Below are positions 1 to 11,372 of a stretch of 64,000 nucleotides of DNA, piece by piece. This DNA comes from Litsea cubeba (taxonomy: Eukaryota; Streptophyta; Magnoliopsida; Laurales; Lauraceae). The number at the start of each line of letters is the position of its first letter. The first letter of the stretch is position 1. The DNA lies in assembly GCA_012931725.1 (NCBI GenBank), contig CM022949.1:29713235-29777234 (forward strand). The letters run 5' to 3'. The notes beneath the pieces were generated by a model, which saw only the letters and a program-made list of their open reading frames with translations, ran no database searches and had not been told where the DNA came from. A program made the position numbers and the translations under genes.

Positions 1-88
1 AAGTGGGTTTCACATATATGGGCAGTTGGGTGGATGTGTATTGTGTAACATGTAGCGTGCTGTGTCCTTAATAATGGGTTGATCCGAA

Positions 89-89
<1 letters not shown>
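1..89. other. Left flank, no gene seen
   Basis: Short AT-rich sequence before the first (TA)n tract. I see no coding potential and no repeat boundary in it. Confidence 0.4.
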
Positions 90-125
<36 letters not shown>

Positions 126-128
<3 letters not shown>

Positions 129-506
129 GCCTCCTCTCCTCAGCTCATGTGCACGATAAGCCCGTCCGCTCAAGGGCGTGGGGCCCACATAGGGACCCAC
201 CTAGGCATGGGGATGGGGGGGATTTGAAGCACACACAGGGGCCCTCCTCTCTACAAAAAATCAGCCCAATCCTTAATTTCTATCATCTCCATCTGGGCCA
301 CAAGATTTTAATGGTGTATATATATATTTATATGTGTGTCATACGATCCAACGGTCCAATTTAATCGAATGGGGCCAAGTTTTGGTGGACATGTGCTATT
401 CAAGGGGCCCCACTGTTTGGTCCATTTGGATGGGCCAAACAGTGGGCCCCACCTAGGGGGCGGACGGGATTCCTCCCCTGCGCATGAGCTGAGGGGAGGA
501 TTCCCC
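126..506. mobile_element. Element A: non-autonomous TIR element in (TA)n
   Basis: A 381-bp element between two TA tracts. The left end reads GGGGCCTCCTCTCCTCAGCT; the reverse complement of the right end reads GGGGAATCCTCCCCTCAGCT, so the TIRs are related but imperfect. The interior is GC-rich with GGGGCCCAC motifs and encodes nothing recognisable. It shares interior phrases (a CCAACGGTC-like block and a TCCATTTGGATGG block) with B, C and G, so it is a diverged member of that group. Confidence 0.7.
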
Positions 507-527
507 ATATATATATATATATATATA

Positions 528-917
528 GGGGCCAGCTCTCCTAAGCTGAAGCTTAAGATAAGGTAAGCTGAAGTAAGTTCAATTGTGTGGTGGAGCCCAC
601 CTGAGGACCCACATGGGGATGGGGGTGGAGGGGATTTCAAGGACTCCCTAAGACCCTACTTCTTGCAAAAAGTCAGCCCCAACCGTGGTTTCTATCATCT
701 TCATTTGGGCACCAAAAGTTTAATGGTCAATGGTCCATTCGGATTGGTACACAGTCGATCCAACGGTCTAGTAAATTTGAATCTGACCAAAAGTTGGTGG
801 ACACGTGCAATTTAGGTGAGTCGTGTGTTTAGTCCATTTGGATGGACCCAAGATTGGCCCCAAAAGCATTAGCTTACGGAATTTTATTCTAAGCTTAAGC
901 TTAGGAGAGCCTTGCCC
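528..917 (+). mobile_element. Element B: non-autonomous TIR element in (TA)n
   Basis: A 390-bp element. Left end GGGGCCAGCTCTCCTAAGCT; right end, reverse complemented, GGGCAAGGCTCTCCTAAGCT. AAGCTTAAG-type subterminal palindromes occur at both ends. No coding capacity. It is the same family as C (inverted) and G (same orientation), so at least three copies lie within 18 kb. Confidence 0.75.
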
Positions 918-938
918 ATATATATATATATATATATA

Positions 939-1321
939 GCAACTCCTAAGCTTAAGCTTAAGATATGATTTCGTAAGCTAACGCTTCTGGGGCCCATCCT
1001 TGATCCATCCAAATGGACCAAACACACGACCCCCTTAAATTGTACAAGCCCACCAACTTTTGGTTAAATCCGAATTTACTAGACTGTTGGATCGACTATG
1101 TACCAATCCGAATAGACCGTTGACCATTAGACTTTTGGTGCCCAGATGAAGATGATAGAAATCACGATTAGGGCTGATTTTTTGTAGGAAGAAGGGTCCC
1201 AGGGAGTCCTTGAAATCCCCACCACCCCCATCCCCATGTGGGTCCCCAAGTGGGCCCTACTACGTAATTAAGCTTACTTCAGCTTACCTTATCTTAAGCT
1301 TTAGCTTAGGAGAGCTGGCCC
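939..1321 (-). mobile_element. Element C: inverted copy of element B
   Basis: A 383-bp element that reads as the reverse complement of B along its whole length, with scattered differences. Its left end has lost a few terminal bases, including the leading GG, relative to the B right end. It has a TA tract on each side. No coding capacity. Confidence 0.75.
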
Positions 1322-1337
1322 TATATATATATATATA

Positions 1338-1920
1338 GGGGAGTTGAGGAGAGCCTCAGCTGCAAAGTGCGGCCCGGGCGTGTGACGAAATGAAACTCCT
1401 TTGGCTTACCGCTCGTATTCATTTTCCCCCTTTCTTTCCTCCCTCTTCCATTTCTTTCCTCTCCTGTCTCTTTTTCTCTGCGATTTCTCCCTCCCTCCCC
1501 AGCACCGGAACTCTTGTGCGTGACTAGAAACCGACCCGACCCCAGGCTCTCTCCCGCGACCGCCGATCGTCCCCTAGGTTTCGTCTCTCTTTCTCGACTG
1601 CGACCGTCGATCGTCCCAGGCTTCGTCTCTCTCCTGCGATCGTCTATGGAGATGCTCCTACGAGAGCAAATCCGATAAAAACATTCTGAAAAACTCCCCG
1701 GCCCTCTCTCTCTATCTCAAAAAACCGAAAACCCCAAAAAACCCGAGTCCTTCCTGCTGCTTCTCTCTCCCTACCGACTCATAATACTTCTCCATCTCGC
1801 CGTATCTTTCTCAATCCATCCGAAACTCCGCCCCACCCCTCCTCTTTCTTCACCTCTGCCAACTAACCCAACCGCTAGTCCTCCCTCCCATGACTCTCTT
1901 ACGAGCTACCAAATAGATAA
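1338..1920 (+). repeat. Left TIR of element D
   Basis: Pairs in inverted orientation with about 4480-5225. The outer 100 bases match almost base for base. Further in, CT-rich blocks and a GCGATCGTC-type motif match more loosely with indels. The CT-rich composition resembles plant 5' leaders, so transcription may start here. Confidence 0.55.
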
Positions 1921-3496
1921 AGGACTTACAGTAAGGTAGAGAGAGGAAGAAGGAGAAGAAGTACTTGCATCAAGTTCCTGTGTTTTTCATTTTCTAATTT
2001 TTTTTTTTCTGTTTCTCTGATTATATTAAAATGTTGTGGGTTTCTTTTTCCTTTCTAATTATATGGTACTAGTGTTTTTCTACTCTAATTATATCAATTT
2101 GTTAGGTTTTTTTTTTTTAATAAATGTGATTATGTGGAGGAGAACGATGGATAATAAAGAAAAAAAAATAGAGATGGGCATGTTCCTCTCTCTGGTTTGT
2201 AACTATGCAACCATGAAGGACTAGTTTTATTATAAGCATTTCATTTAATCAAATTGTTAGAGGGAATAAAGGTAAATGAACAATTCTGACTGGGTCAAAC
2301 ATTACTTTACCGGTCTTGTTTCGGCTTTCACTTGGCTTTGCTAAGGCCTGCATGCATTTGGTCTCAATCCGAGTTACATGTAGGACAGTCCATCAGTACC
2401 AATATATACCCATTTTTTTCAATGGAGTGTTTGGGAGTTACAGTTACAGAGTACCAAATCTTTTATTTCTATATCTTGGGCCCTTTTTTGAATTGCTTAC
2501 CCAAACTACAGAGCAAAATTGATTAATCATTTCTTGATACCATATCAAATCTATGCATGGCTTGACACAACACAAACTTGATTAAATCATATAGAATTAC
2601 ATTTTCCCAGTTTAAAAACATTATGGACTACTTCAATCAAATTTTATCTTTTTGAATGACGAAATATAGAATTACATCATCCAACTTTTCTTCAATATGT
2701 TGTTTCCTTTCCCCTTATACAGGGAATTCTAGGTAATGTTTACATTAGTGCTAATTGAGGTAATGCTTGATAGTTGTGTTGGCTATTTTCCTTTCTCAGG
2801 TAGAATCTATGGCATCTCTTCAGAAATAGCAGAGGAAGGCACTGGACAAATATATGGAGAATACTTTGGAAATGAACATCTCTGTTTGATAGTTTAAGAT
2901 TCAGCCGCTATTGATTGGCAAAAGGCTCAACAAAAGTGATGAGTTAGATGTAAAAAATGAAATTCTTGTATATTGGGGGGTTCATATTTTGTAATTTTAG
3001 AACTAAGAATTATATATTACCCCACTGTCTCATAAACCATTATGGTTGAGTTGATATGGTCATGGCTGTAAGAAACCCGAAAATAGCTCGAGTTGATTCT
3101 ATTTCTGTGGCAAAATGAAATGTCTGGTCTGAAGGCTTCACTTAGGTTGAGGTGATAGAAGTTGATCTTCTCTGTTGTAAGAGTTGCCAAAGCGTGGAAT
3201 GTAAATTTAGCCCCATCGCACGTGTTGATGAAAATTTAGCCCCAGTCAAAGCAGCAGCACATTTGTAAGGGTTGAAATCCAGCAACACACTTGTGGCTGA
3301 AATCCATTGCTCCAATAATCTAATATAGCTTTGAATTTCCAAATACCAAATAATCAAACTAATGGTGCAAAAAGTGGCAATGATTGTGTGCAACATCTAA
3401 TAGAAAAAAAAAATGGATAAGATAGTATTGGGCAGATTATAAATTCCATTAAGCATCACTTGAACAAAAAAAGTCCCTTTAAACTCAATTGCAGAT

Positions 3497-3690
3497 AACA
3501 AGAAATCTGTTCCAATTACAATTTACAATCTTGATAAAATAATACAATCACTATTTACATCTCATGTTTCTTGGCCTTCACAATGGCATCTAACAAGAAA
3601 TCCGTTCCAATTACAAATTACAATCTTGACAAAATAATACAATCATTGTTTACATCTCATGGTTCTTACTTCTTGGCCTTCACATATTCT
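3497..3690. repeat. Tandem duplication, about 95 bp x 2
   Basis: The block beginning AACAAGAAATCTGTTCCAAT is repeated after 95 bases with a few substitutions. It lies in the non-coding interior of element D. Confidence 0.7.
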
Positions 3691-4479
3691 TAAACTCCAT
3701 TACAAGAAATAAATAAGAATCTGTCAATGGGTTTATTATAAGATTACTATGTATTCAAACTACATGGGAATAGTCTCTGTTGTATTCTCCTTCCCATTCC
3801 ATTCATTCCTCTCCAAAAAGCCTGTCAACAGATTGAAAGAAGTCATTGTGAACTCAACCACCATTTCTAGAACGCTGTTGAACATTCAAAGAGGTTAGAG
3901 CTTCTGTATGAGTTGATGTTATGCAAAGAGTGCTTCTTTTAGTATCACAGTCTCATTTCCAGCCACTACGAACAAATATTACCATTATCCATAGCACATG
4001 CACTTGACAAAGGAATCAAAGCTCTGGTGAAGAATGATGTGTACCTGGATACAAATATAACCAAATCTCCACATGAAGATGTCTTGGTGATCCAATGACC
4101 AAAACATAAGCAAGTGATCAAGAGAAGAAAAAACGAAAGCATGCACCAACTTAGTAATATCTAAAGTGAAAGACTTCTATTAGCACCTTCAACGCACTGA
4201 CACAATTCTAGAAATTCTATTTTGATTGTCAGGAACCCAATTCTAAAATCAAATGAGAATCTTTTCATCGTCAAAAACATCTTGAATATGTTATGGAATT
4301 CTTGAAATGTGGGAAACGAAAACAAAATAGAGAGAAAAAGGAAAGAAACCCACCACTTGAATATAACCACAAGAAAAAAAAAAAGGAAAAAGGAAAAATA
4401 TAAGCACTTCATGCAAGGACGTCTCCTCCCTCCTCCCTTCTCTTTATCTTTTACATTATTTCCTGTTTCTTTGCCTTTC

Positions 4480-5225
4480 TCAATTTGGTAGCTCGCAGGA
4501 GATGGTGGGAGAGAGTAGTAGGTTGAGTCGGTTGGGAGAGAAATAAAGAGAGAGGAGGGGTGGGCTGGGATTACGGATGGGTTAAGACAGAGAATGCGAG
4601 ATAGAGAGGGATTATGGGTGGGCTGGGACACAGAAGCAGGAGGAAGGGTTTGGATTTTTTTGGGGGTTTTGGTTGTTGAGAAAGAGGGAGGGGGACGGGA
4701 GAGTTTTTCCGAGTATTATATCTCGGTTTGATTTGAGAGAGCCTGAAAATGGGTTTCAAGCGTTTGAAATGAAAAGCGAGAGAGAGAGAGATCTCCGAGA
4801 GAGGGAGAGAACGCAGTGGCCGCAGCTGAGCTGAAAGGGGGAAATGAAACTCTGATGGAGAGAGAGAGATGAAAATGAAAGGGGGAATGAGATGAAAGAG
4901 GGAAATGAAAATGAAAGGAAGGAGGATCTATGCTGGACGAGAGCTCAACCGCAGGCGAGAGGGAGAGGACGACGATCGCAGATGGGAGAGATGACGGTCG
5001 CAGGCGAGCCTGGGAGAGAGAAATCGCAGCGAGATGGAGATGGAGATGGAGAGGTCGCAAAAGAGGAGATGGGAAAGAGAAATCGCAGAGAAAGAGAGAG
5101 GAGAGGAAAGAAATGGAAGAGGGAAAAAGAAAGGGGGAAAATGAATATGAGCGGTAAGCCAAAGGAGTTTCATTTCGTCACATGCCCGGGCCGCACGTTT
5201 GCAGCTGAGGCTCTCCTCAACTGCA
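4480..5225 (-). repeat. Right TIR of element D
   Basis: Inverted partner of 1338-1920; longer and GA-rich on the plus strand (CT-rich on the minus strand). Open frames here are low-complexity Arg/Glu or Ser/Leu/Pro translations of the purine-rich DNA and are not genes. Confidence 0.55.
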
Positions 5226-5250
5226 GTGCAGTTGAGGAGAGCCTCAGCTG
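5202..5250. repeat. 49-nt palindrome at the D/E junction
   Basis: Two perfect 24-nt inverted arms (5202-5225 and 5227-5250) surround a single G at 5226. The arms are the right end of D and the left end of E, joined head to head with no TA tract between them, unlike every other junction in the chain. Confidence 0.8.
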
Positions 5251-5531
5251 GGCGCGTGCTACTCCCTCGTATGGCAGTGGGCGGGACGTCATGACATAAA
5301 GCAATTAGAATCCAAATTCCAAACGTTTCCCCCTTTCATTTTCATTGCCCTCTTTCCTCTCCATCACGTTTGAGAGTCCCCTTTCAGCTTCCAAATCAGA
5401 ACGAGGGACATAGAACGATCAGGGTGATCTACGACACGATCTACTCTGACCTTCTCTCCTTCCAGCGCCATATCCCTCTCTCTCTCTCTCTCTTTGCTCG
5501 ATCTCGCATTCTCTCGTCCCAGCGCCAAATC
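5227..5531 (+). repeat. Left TIR of element E
   Basis: Inverted match to 8741-9042. It ends just before a candidate start codon at 5567, so it would act as the promoter and leader of any gene in E. It contains a CT microsatellite at about 5475-5492. Confidence 0.6.
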
Positions 5532-5566
5532 TCTATCTTACTTTGTTTTCCCGGAGCTCGCCTGCC

Positions 5567-6480
5567 ATGAATGAGGTACAAGAGGTCTCCAGACCCAGCC
5601 ACGCTGAGATCCTTGCCTCTAGCTTCGACCGCTCTGCTGCTTCACGTAGCTGTTGTGGTTCCAATCAGGTATTTCTCGAAAACCCCTAATTGCTAAAATC
5701 GTAATTGCTAACCCTATTCCAGTTTCGCTTAATTTAGGGCCCTAATCCCTAATTACTTAGGTATATGAATCCAGAAACATGATATTTGCGATTTTGGAGA
5801 TGAATAGCAAGGGTTTTGGGATGGGATCTGAAATATGGTGAATGCTGAGTAAATTTGAGATCGACAAGTGGTGGGGTTTTTTTTTAAAGCAACGAAGGGC
5901 AGATGGGACGCATTTGTAAGTCAACTTATACAGAGTCGTAGTGTCTTCTCACATGCAGAATTTCAGCAAGCAGTAATAATATCACAATATTTTTGTTGCA
6001 TATTGCATCTTGTCTTTGGACAATCTGCCTTTACATGGCCTGTTGCAAACAGCAGCCTTTCTGCACCAGACTTGAAGCAACTACATGAAAATAATTTCAA
6101 GGAAAGCCTACAAATTCTGCTACTTTCTAGAATTTAGACTATAAATGTCTGTGCATATTCATGTTGGTACAATATCCTTGTCAGGATTTCAATGACAGCC
6201 TTGTAGTAACTACTACATACATGCAACTTCTACTAATAACTCTGGAACAGTTTGCAACTGATAGTTTCATGTTGAATGTGGGTTGATGTTAATCTCTTCC
6301 ATCTTTTTTCTTCTTCTATGATGTGGTTTTCATTTTATACTAATAGTTTTTGTATTCTCTGATTCTTTCTATTTTTTTTTCTTTTTCTATGTAATGCAGA
6401 GTGAAAAAGTGGTCATCACCTCTAAGAGCTCGAGGAGTAGTTCAGCTCATGTAGGTTGCAGTGTGCTTGGAGCATTTTGA
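5567..6480 (+). CDS. Possible two-exon gene for a 60-aa protein, unknown function
   Basis: Exon 1 5567-5668 (34 codons, Met start) ends in CAG/GTATTT. Exon 2 6400-6480 follows a strong polypyrimidine tract and TGCAG and ends with TGA. The joined frame gives 60 residues rich in Ser and Arg. The donor and acceptor look genuine and the gene sits just inside the left TIR, as expected for a transposon gene, but I recognise no domain. It could instead be a captured first exon or a non-coding transcript. Confidence 0.3.
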
Positions 6481-8574
6481 GCAGGATTTGGACTCCAACT
6501 TGGAGTGTGCCTTGAGCATATTGAGTACATTCAGTGGAGTCCAACTTGGAAGAAGCTGTGGAAGACGAATTGATAGATTTTTTCTTATCTTGGGTTATTA
6601 CCCATTATTGGCAGACTTACAGTTCCTTGCATTCAACACTCTTATTAATAAAATTGTTAGAAAAAGTGTTATTGTGGGCTTCCTTTGATGTGTTGTGGAT
6701 TAATAAGCATTGCTTCAATATGTGAAAGGGTTTAGACTAATGCAACTGAGGTGTTTTGCATGTGAAGCGGACTGATTGACTAAATCATTCACATATAAAT
6801 TTATTCCTCATGCATCTGAAATGTTGATGGCTCATTGCTGAAACGTTGATGGCTCATTGTTGAAGGGGTATTTTTTTTTTTAGTGGATTTGGGGGAAGAT
6901 ATGCAGTTTAATGTAACTTGTCTTGAAATTTGGACAGGTTAAATGTTGAATGGTGGCATGTTCTGGAATTTTCTCATAAAATTTGGACGGGTTGAATGTG
7001 TTGAATATTCTAAAACTTTCTCATAAAGTTTTTGAAATATAGACCGGTTGAATTTGTTGAATGCTCTGAGACATTTTGATAAGAAGTTTGAAATTTGGTC
7101 AGGTCGCATATGTTAAATCCGAGCCCTCATTGAAATGTTGAAATTTTGACTGGTTGAACTTATTGATGGTTTGAGACGTTGTTGACAAGTTAAATGGTTG
7201 TGAGTTTGTTATATTCACTGGGCATAGATTTTCACGCAATTACATCTATCAAAACTTGAGAGAGCTCACTTTTAGCCCACTGGAGGGTTAATATTATGAA
7301 ATATTGCAAGTACCTTGGAACAAATATATTCAAACTTCACTTCAATAACAAAATACATTCCATTGGATTCACTTTGCAATCTACAAATTCAATCCCATCA
7401 CAACACATTGCATTGAAACAAATTTAATCCATTATCCATGCAGCCACATTCATACTCTATTTTACACAATCTCATTACAAAAAATCCCACACATCCACCA
7501 AGCAGTCTGAATCATCAGACAAAATACTTAAAAAAAATCTCTTTTAAGTCCAATACATGATATCCCCCAGTCATTAACAACCATCTCATCTCCATGTCCA
7601 TGGCAAGAAATTTTATCCTGCGAGTTAAGAAAGCAAAAACAGATGCCAAAAGTCAGTCAAAAACATAAAATATTATTATGTACAAAAGAAATTGAGCAGA
7701 CACCATTTTCTTCTCAGAAAAAAAGGGATAAAAAAAAAAAAAAAAAGAGCTGCGATAGAAGAAAAGACGGTTTGTTTTTTCAATTGTGAAAGTATTAATC
7801 TCAGTGCTGTAAAAAAAAAATTAGAATAGGAGAAGGGGTGAGATCAACATTCAGAAAAAGTGAGTATCTGTATATACTGTTGCATATGCAATTGCCATCC
7901 ATTGCCTTTGTCAGCCTAATAAGTGGGCTCTTTGCTTTCCTGCCAATCTAAGTATATCTATAGAGTTTTCAATTCTCTGCAGCAAATAAAGCATTAATAA
8001 GAAGTATTGAAGTATAGTAATTCAGTCCTTCAACCCAATAGCATAAACATTTTTTACAAAGAAAAAAAAAATCATAATCACTTCATCAAATATACCCATC
8101 AACTGATTAGAAAATTCCGAATCTGTGAGCAGAAAATGGGACATAGCAATCACATCAAATCCATATCCTGAAACCTCGATTATGAAATCATAACCCCTTC
8201 TCCACCTCTTCTTTGAGTTTTCAGCCAAATCAAGGAGCGAAGAATTCCTCTTTAGTCGCCAGAAATCCGCAATCAAGAGGGATTTTTCCAGATAAACAAA
8301 AAAAAAATCATATAATAAAAAAAGGAATCCATACCTAAGTCAGGGCTGACTTTTTCCTCTTTTCCTAATTTTTTCTTTTGCTCCCCTTCTTCTCCATTTC
8401 TCATTCTATTCTCTTTTCCTTCTTCCTTTCTTTGTTTTGTAACTCTCGAACTTGCCTTTGGGGAGAGAGAGAGACAAAACTAAAGAGAAAGGGAGGACAG
8501 GGGAGAGACGTAGAGAGAAGAGAGAGACACTGAGGGTTTGATGAGAAAGAAACAAAGAGAGAGAGTTCCCACGT

Positions 8575-8874
8575 AAGAGAGAGAGGGATATGGCGCTGGA
8601 AGGAGAGAAAGACGGAGTAGATCGTGTCTGAGAGCACCCTGATTGTTCTATGTCCCTCGTTCTGATTTGGGCGGAGACATGAGACAGAGAGCACCCGAGG
8701 TGAGGAAGAGACGATGTCTCCGTATCCGGTTCCGTCTTCTGATTTGGCGCTGGGACGAGAGAATGCGAGATCGAGCAGAGAGAGAGAGGGATATGGCGCT
8801 GGAAGGAGAGAAGGTCAGAGTAGATCGTGTAAGAGATCACCCTGATCGTTCTATGTCCCTCGTTCTGATTTGGA
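8575..8874. repeat. Tandem duplication inside the right TIR region of E
   Basis: A block of about 95 bp containing GGGATATGGCGCTGGAAGGA and GTTCTATGTCCCTCGTTCTG occurs at about 8575-8670 and again at about 8779-8874. The left TIR has it once, so the right end gained a copy after the element formed. Confidence 0.65.
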
Positions 8875-9042
8875 AGCTGAAAGGGGACTCTCAAACGTGA
8901 TGGAGAGGAAAGAGGGAAATGAAAATGAAAGGGGGAAACGTTTGGAATTTGGATTCCAATTGCTTAATGTCATGACGTCCCGACTCCCGCCCACTGCCAC
9001 ATGAGGAAGTAGCACGTGCCCAGAGTTGAGGAGAGCCTCTCC
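8741..9042 (-). repeat. Right TIR of element E
   Basis: Inverted partner of 5227-5531 with a few substitutions; it abuts the TA tract at 9043. Overlapping open frames are shadows of this repeat. Confidence 0.6.
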
Positions 9043-9062
9043 ATATATATATATATATATAT

Positions 9063-9416
9063 GGGAAACCCTCTCCTCAGCTAAAGCTGAGGAGAGGGTC
9101 CGCTCATCACGTGTGGGAGAGGGCAACATTGGAACGATTTAAAGAGGGATTCAAGTGATTCATGTGGACCCCGCCTGAAAAAAAATTTCAATTCCCGCTC
9201 TCCATCTTGAGGCCAAATATCAAAGCACGATCCTGATTTTTCCCTCTTCTCTCTCTTTCTCCATTCCCCATTCCCCATTTCCATTGATCGCTGGGTGCTC
9301 TCTCTCTCTCTCTCTTCTGCGGCGATCGTCTCCGGCGGGACGCTCCTCCGAGAAATCTCCTTCCCCATCGCTCGGTCTCCTCTCTCTCCATTTCGCCCTG
9401 CCCTGGAACCCATCAT
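9063..9416 (+). repeat. Left TIR of MULE F
   Basis: 354 bp. It matches 17103-17453 in inverted orientation except for a few small indels and substitutions. The outermost bases form a hairpin: CCTCTCCTCAGCT followed closely by AGCTGAGGAGAGG. A CT microsatellite near 9300-9315 precedes a GC-rich block, resembling a plant core promoter and leader. Very high TIR identity suggests recent activity. Confidence 0.85.
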
Positions 9417-10863
9417 TCCCAGAAGTCTCCTGTCTCAGCCAAACCCTCTGCCCAGAGAGAAAAGCTCCTGCTCCTGCTCCCGCTCCCTCTTCCGCCCACC
9501 GGCCTCTCTACCTCTCTCCTGCGATCGTCCATTTGGAAAGGCCCCAACATCGCGAGCGAGGTTTGAAGCGACGCATGCCCAAATCGTCGATCTCTCTCCT
9601 GCGATCGTCCGTCCGAAAATCACGCCCAAATCGACGATCTGTCTCCTGCGATCGTCTACCCGGAAATCACCGCGGCGCGTGCTAGGTGAGGACTCCTTCC
9701 CTCTCCCGTTCCCTCCCTCTCTCCTCCCCTACCTCTCTATTTTTTTACCCTTTAATGCCTGTCAAGATGAAACAGAATCGAGAGTTTTTGGTCAGGAAGT
9801 TTGATTGTTTGGGTTATTAAGTGGGGCTTCTTTCACAGAGATTGGATGGAGCCTTCTAAGGATAAGGGCATTAGCAATTGGCTTTATAAGCCCATTTCTT
9901 TTTAGATTTGCCGTTGCCAGATTAAGGTTGTCATGGGCTTCATACCATGTTGCCCAGAACAAGTAAAAATATTTAAAGCTGCTTCCTTTGGTCAATGAGA
10001 GATGGAATGTGGTGTCTTTTGAATAATCTCATGACAAAGGGGAGCGAAAGTATTCCTTTTGGGTTGCACGGAACTTGTCCATAAACTGATATAGTCTTCA
10101 GCTGAGAGAGAGTACTCAACACCCATGACAAGTTGGTTGGGGTGAACTTATCTCTGTCCATTGAAGATTGGATAACAATGTGAATTGGATGCATTTGGTT
10201 TGGCTTCGTAAAGGATGCATCAGTCAAGAGAGGCCATTTGACCTTTCCCACTGCCCTTTGATCGTTGATTTGGTGGCCATAAAATTCAAGAATAACTAAT
10301 GGAGTTCCCTCCCTGCAGTTGTTCACACTAGGTGTCTGTCAAATGTTTTATAAAGTATGTTCTGAGACATTGCAGTTGTGTGGGTATATGACCATATGTG
10401 CAGTGAATGTCATCCTGTCATATGCAATTCTGGCGTCCATGTTTTCAGATGAGGAAAAATTACGGTTCTTGTTTACAGTTGGTGATTTTTCTATTATACA
10501 ATTTCGATAATAAAAAGGTTGATTTTGAGTCTTGCCAAATTGAGGCTAGTCCATGTATGACCCAGTTATGTGCCTGATTTGAAGTGAATGTCGCAAAATT
10601 TGTTGAAGACAGATGGGTTTCTTGACTTACATTTGACTTTGCATTGGTGTTTTTTTTGTTTAGGTTCTGGGACACAAACATCCACTCTGATCAAAAGGGT
10701 GTAGAAGACAACATAATATAAGTCATCATCCTCATTTTTCCCATGTCATCTTCAAGTATGTGATATGAGAATTACTATTTTTTAAATTAAATGGTATGTA
10801 TTTGTAATTAAACCTGAATTCATCTACTTGGCCTGAGTTCTTAGGTCAAGAATATATAGGCAG
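9417..10863 (+). other. Leader region of MULE F, no confident gene
   Basis: Begins CT-rich with repeated TCTCCTGCGATCGTC motifs (about 9515-9660), which resemble motifs in the left end of D, and then turns AT-rich. It probably holds the untranslated first exon(s) and intron of the GRF gene. A minus-strand open frame at 9973-10326 (117 codons) has ordinary amino-acid composition but I cannot assign it; it may be another captured fragment. Confidence 0.4.
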
Positions 10864-11372
10864 GTCATCCTCATTTCCATCACGAAACTTAGAATGGGCT
10901 CCAAAGTGCCCATGTGGATATGGATATATGGTTTTAAAGACGTCTCGTACCACATCCAATCCTGGCCGTAAATTTTGGAAATGTCCAGATTTACATGTAT
11001 GTTCTATCTTTCCAACTCCATTCATTAATAATTTTATTTTGTTCTCCAATATTCATTATATCGTGGTGAATTTGATTGCAGGGAGGGAAAGGTTGTGGTC
11101 TTTTTATTTGGATGGATGAAGTCGGAACTCAATGTGCACCGATGTCAAATGTTTGTGAAACCCAAATTGCAATGAGACTAGAAGAAATGAAAGACTCAAT
11201 TGAAGAGTTGCGTCTAGGAGTAAGACGTCTGAGTGAAAGCATAGAGACTCAAGTTAGGGGAAGTAGATGCAAAAATAGATTAGAGACATATTTTATTGCG
11301 ATTCTACTCCTCTTTGCAGCGTACATATGGTGTGGACAAAATGGGCGTGCCCATTTCTTTGAGTTGATGTAG
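10864..11372 (+). CDS. GRF zinc finger, coiled-coil, C-terminal membrane-anchor protein
   Basis: Exons 10864-10996 and 11082-11372 (donor CAT/GTATGT, acceptor TTGATTGCAG) join in frame. The product shows a GRF-type zinc finger: CPCG, then TTSNPGRKFWKCP, then across the splice GCGLFIWMDE. A charged coiled-coil-like segment follows (LEEMKDSIEELRLGVRRLSE), then a hydrophobic stretch (FIAILLLFAAYIW) close to the C-terminus. GRF fingers bind single-stranded nucleic acid in several eukaryotic DNA-repair proteins. The 5' end is uncertain: an acceptor at GCAG/GTCATCC would let an upstream AT complete a split start codon (M-S-S-S-F-P). It lies downstream of the left TIR and converges on the transposase, so it is likely the second gene of the element. 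Confidence 0.6.

Larger units (their letters stand above)
528..1321. repeat. Large inverted repeat formed by elements B and C
   Basis: B and C face each other across a 21-bp TA tract, making two inverted arms of about 385 bp. This arrangement could extrude as a cruciform or give long double-stranded RNA if read through. It is explained by two insertions of the same family in opposite orientation. Confidence 0.7.
1338..5225. mobile_element. Element D: large TIR element, probably a non-autonomous MULE
   Basis: A 3.9-kb element starting next to the TA tract with GGGGAGTTGAGGAGAGCCTC and ending with the inverted form of that sequence. The TIRs are very long: the outer roughly 100 bp are nearly identical, and CT-rich similarity continues inward to about 1920 on the left and about 4480 on the right. 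The interior (about 1925-4480) is AT-rich, has only short open frames, and shows no transposase or recognisable captured gene. Long TIRs with promoter-like CT-rich inner parts fit a Mutator-like element. The family call is by analogy with neighbouring F. Confidence 0.6.
5226..9042. mobile_element. Element E: large TIR element, probable non-autonomous MULE
   Basis: A 3.8-kb element whose left TIR (5227-5531) matches the right TIR (8741-9042) in inverted orientation. Landmarks at both ends are a GTTGAGGAGAGCCTC outer motif, a GGGACGTCATGACAT-like block and a GATCGTTCTATGTCCCTCG block. The right end abuts a TA tract. The interior shows one possible small spliced gene (5567-6480) and no transposase. 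At about 6900-7200 the phrase GGTTGAATGTGTTGAAT recurs in degenerate copies. Confidence 0.6.

Noticed and set aside
4161..5299. Several overlapping open frames rich in Arg/Glu or Ser/Leu/Phe
   Set aside because: All arise from purine/pyrimidine-biased TIR sequence of element D, read on both strands.
9973..10326. A 117-codon minus-strand frame in MULE F
   Set aside because: Ordinary composition and possibly a captured fragment, but I can assign no family or splice context, so it is only mentioned in the leader entry.
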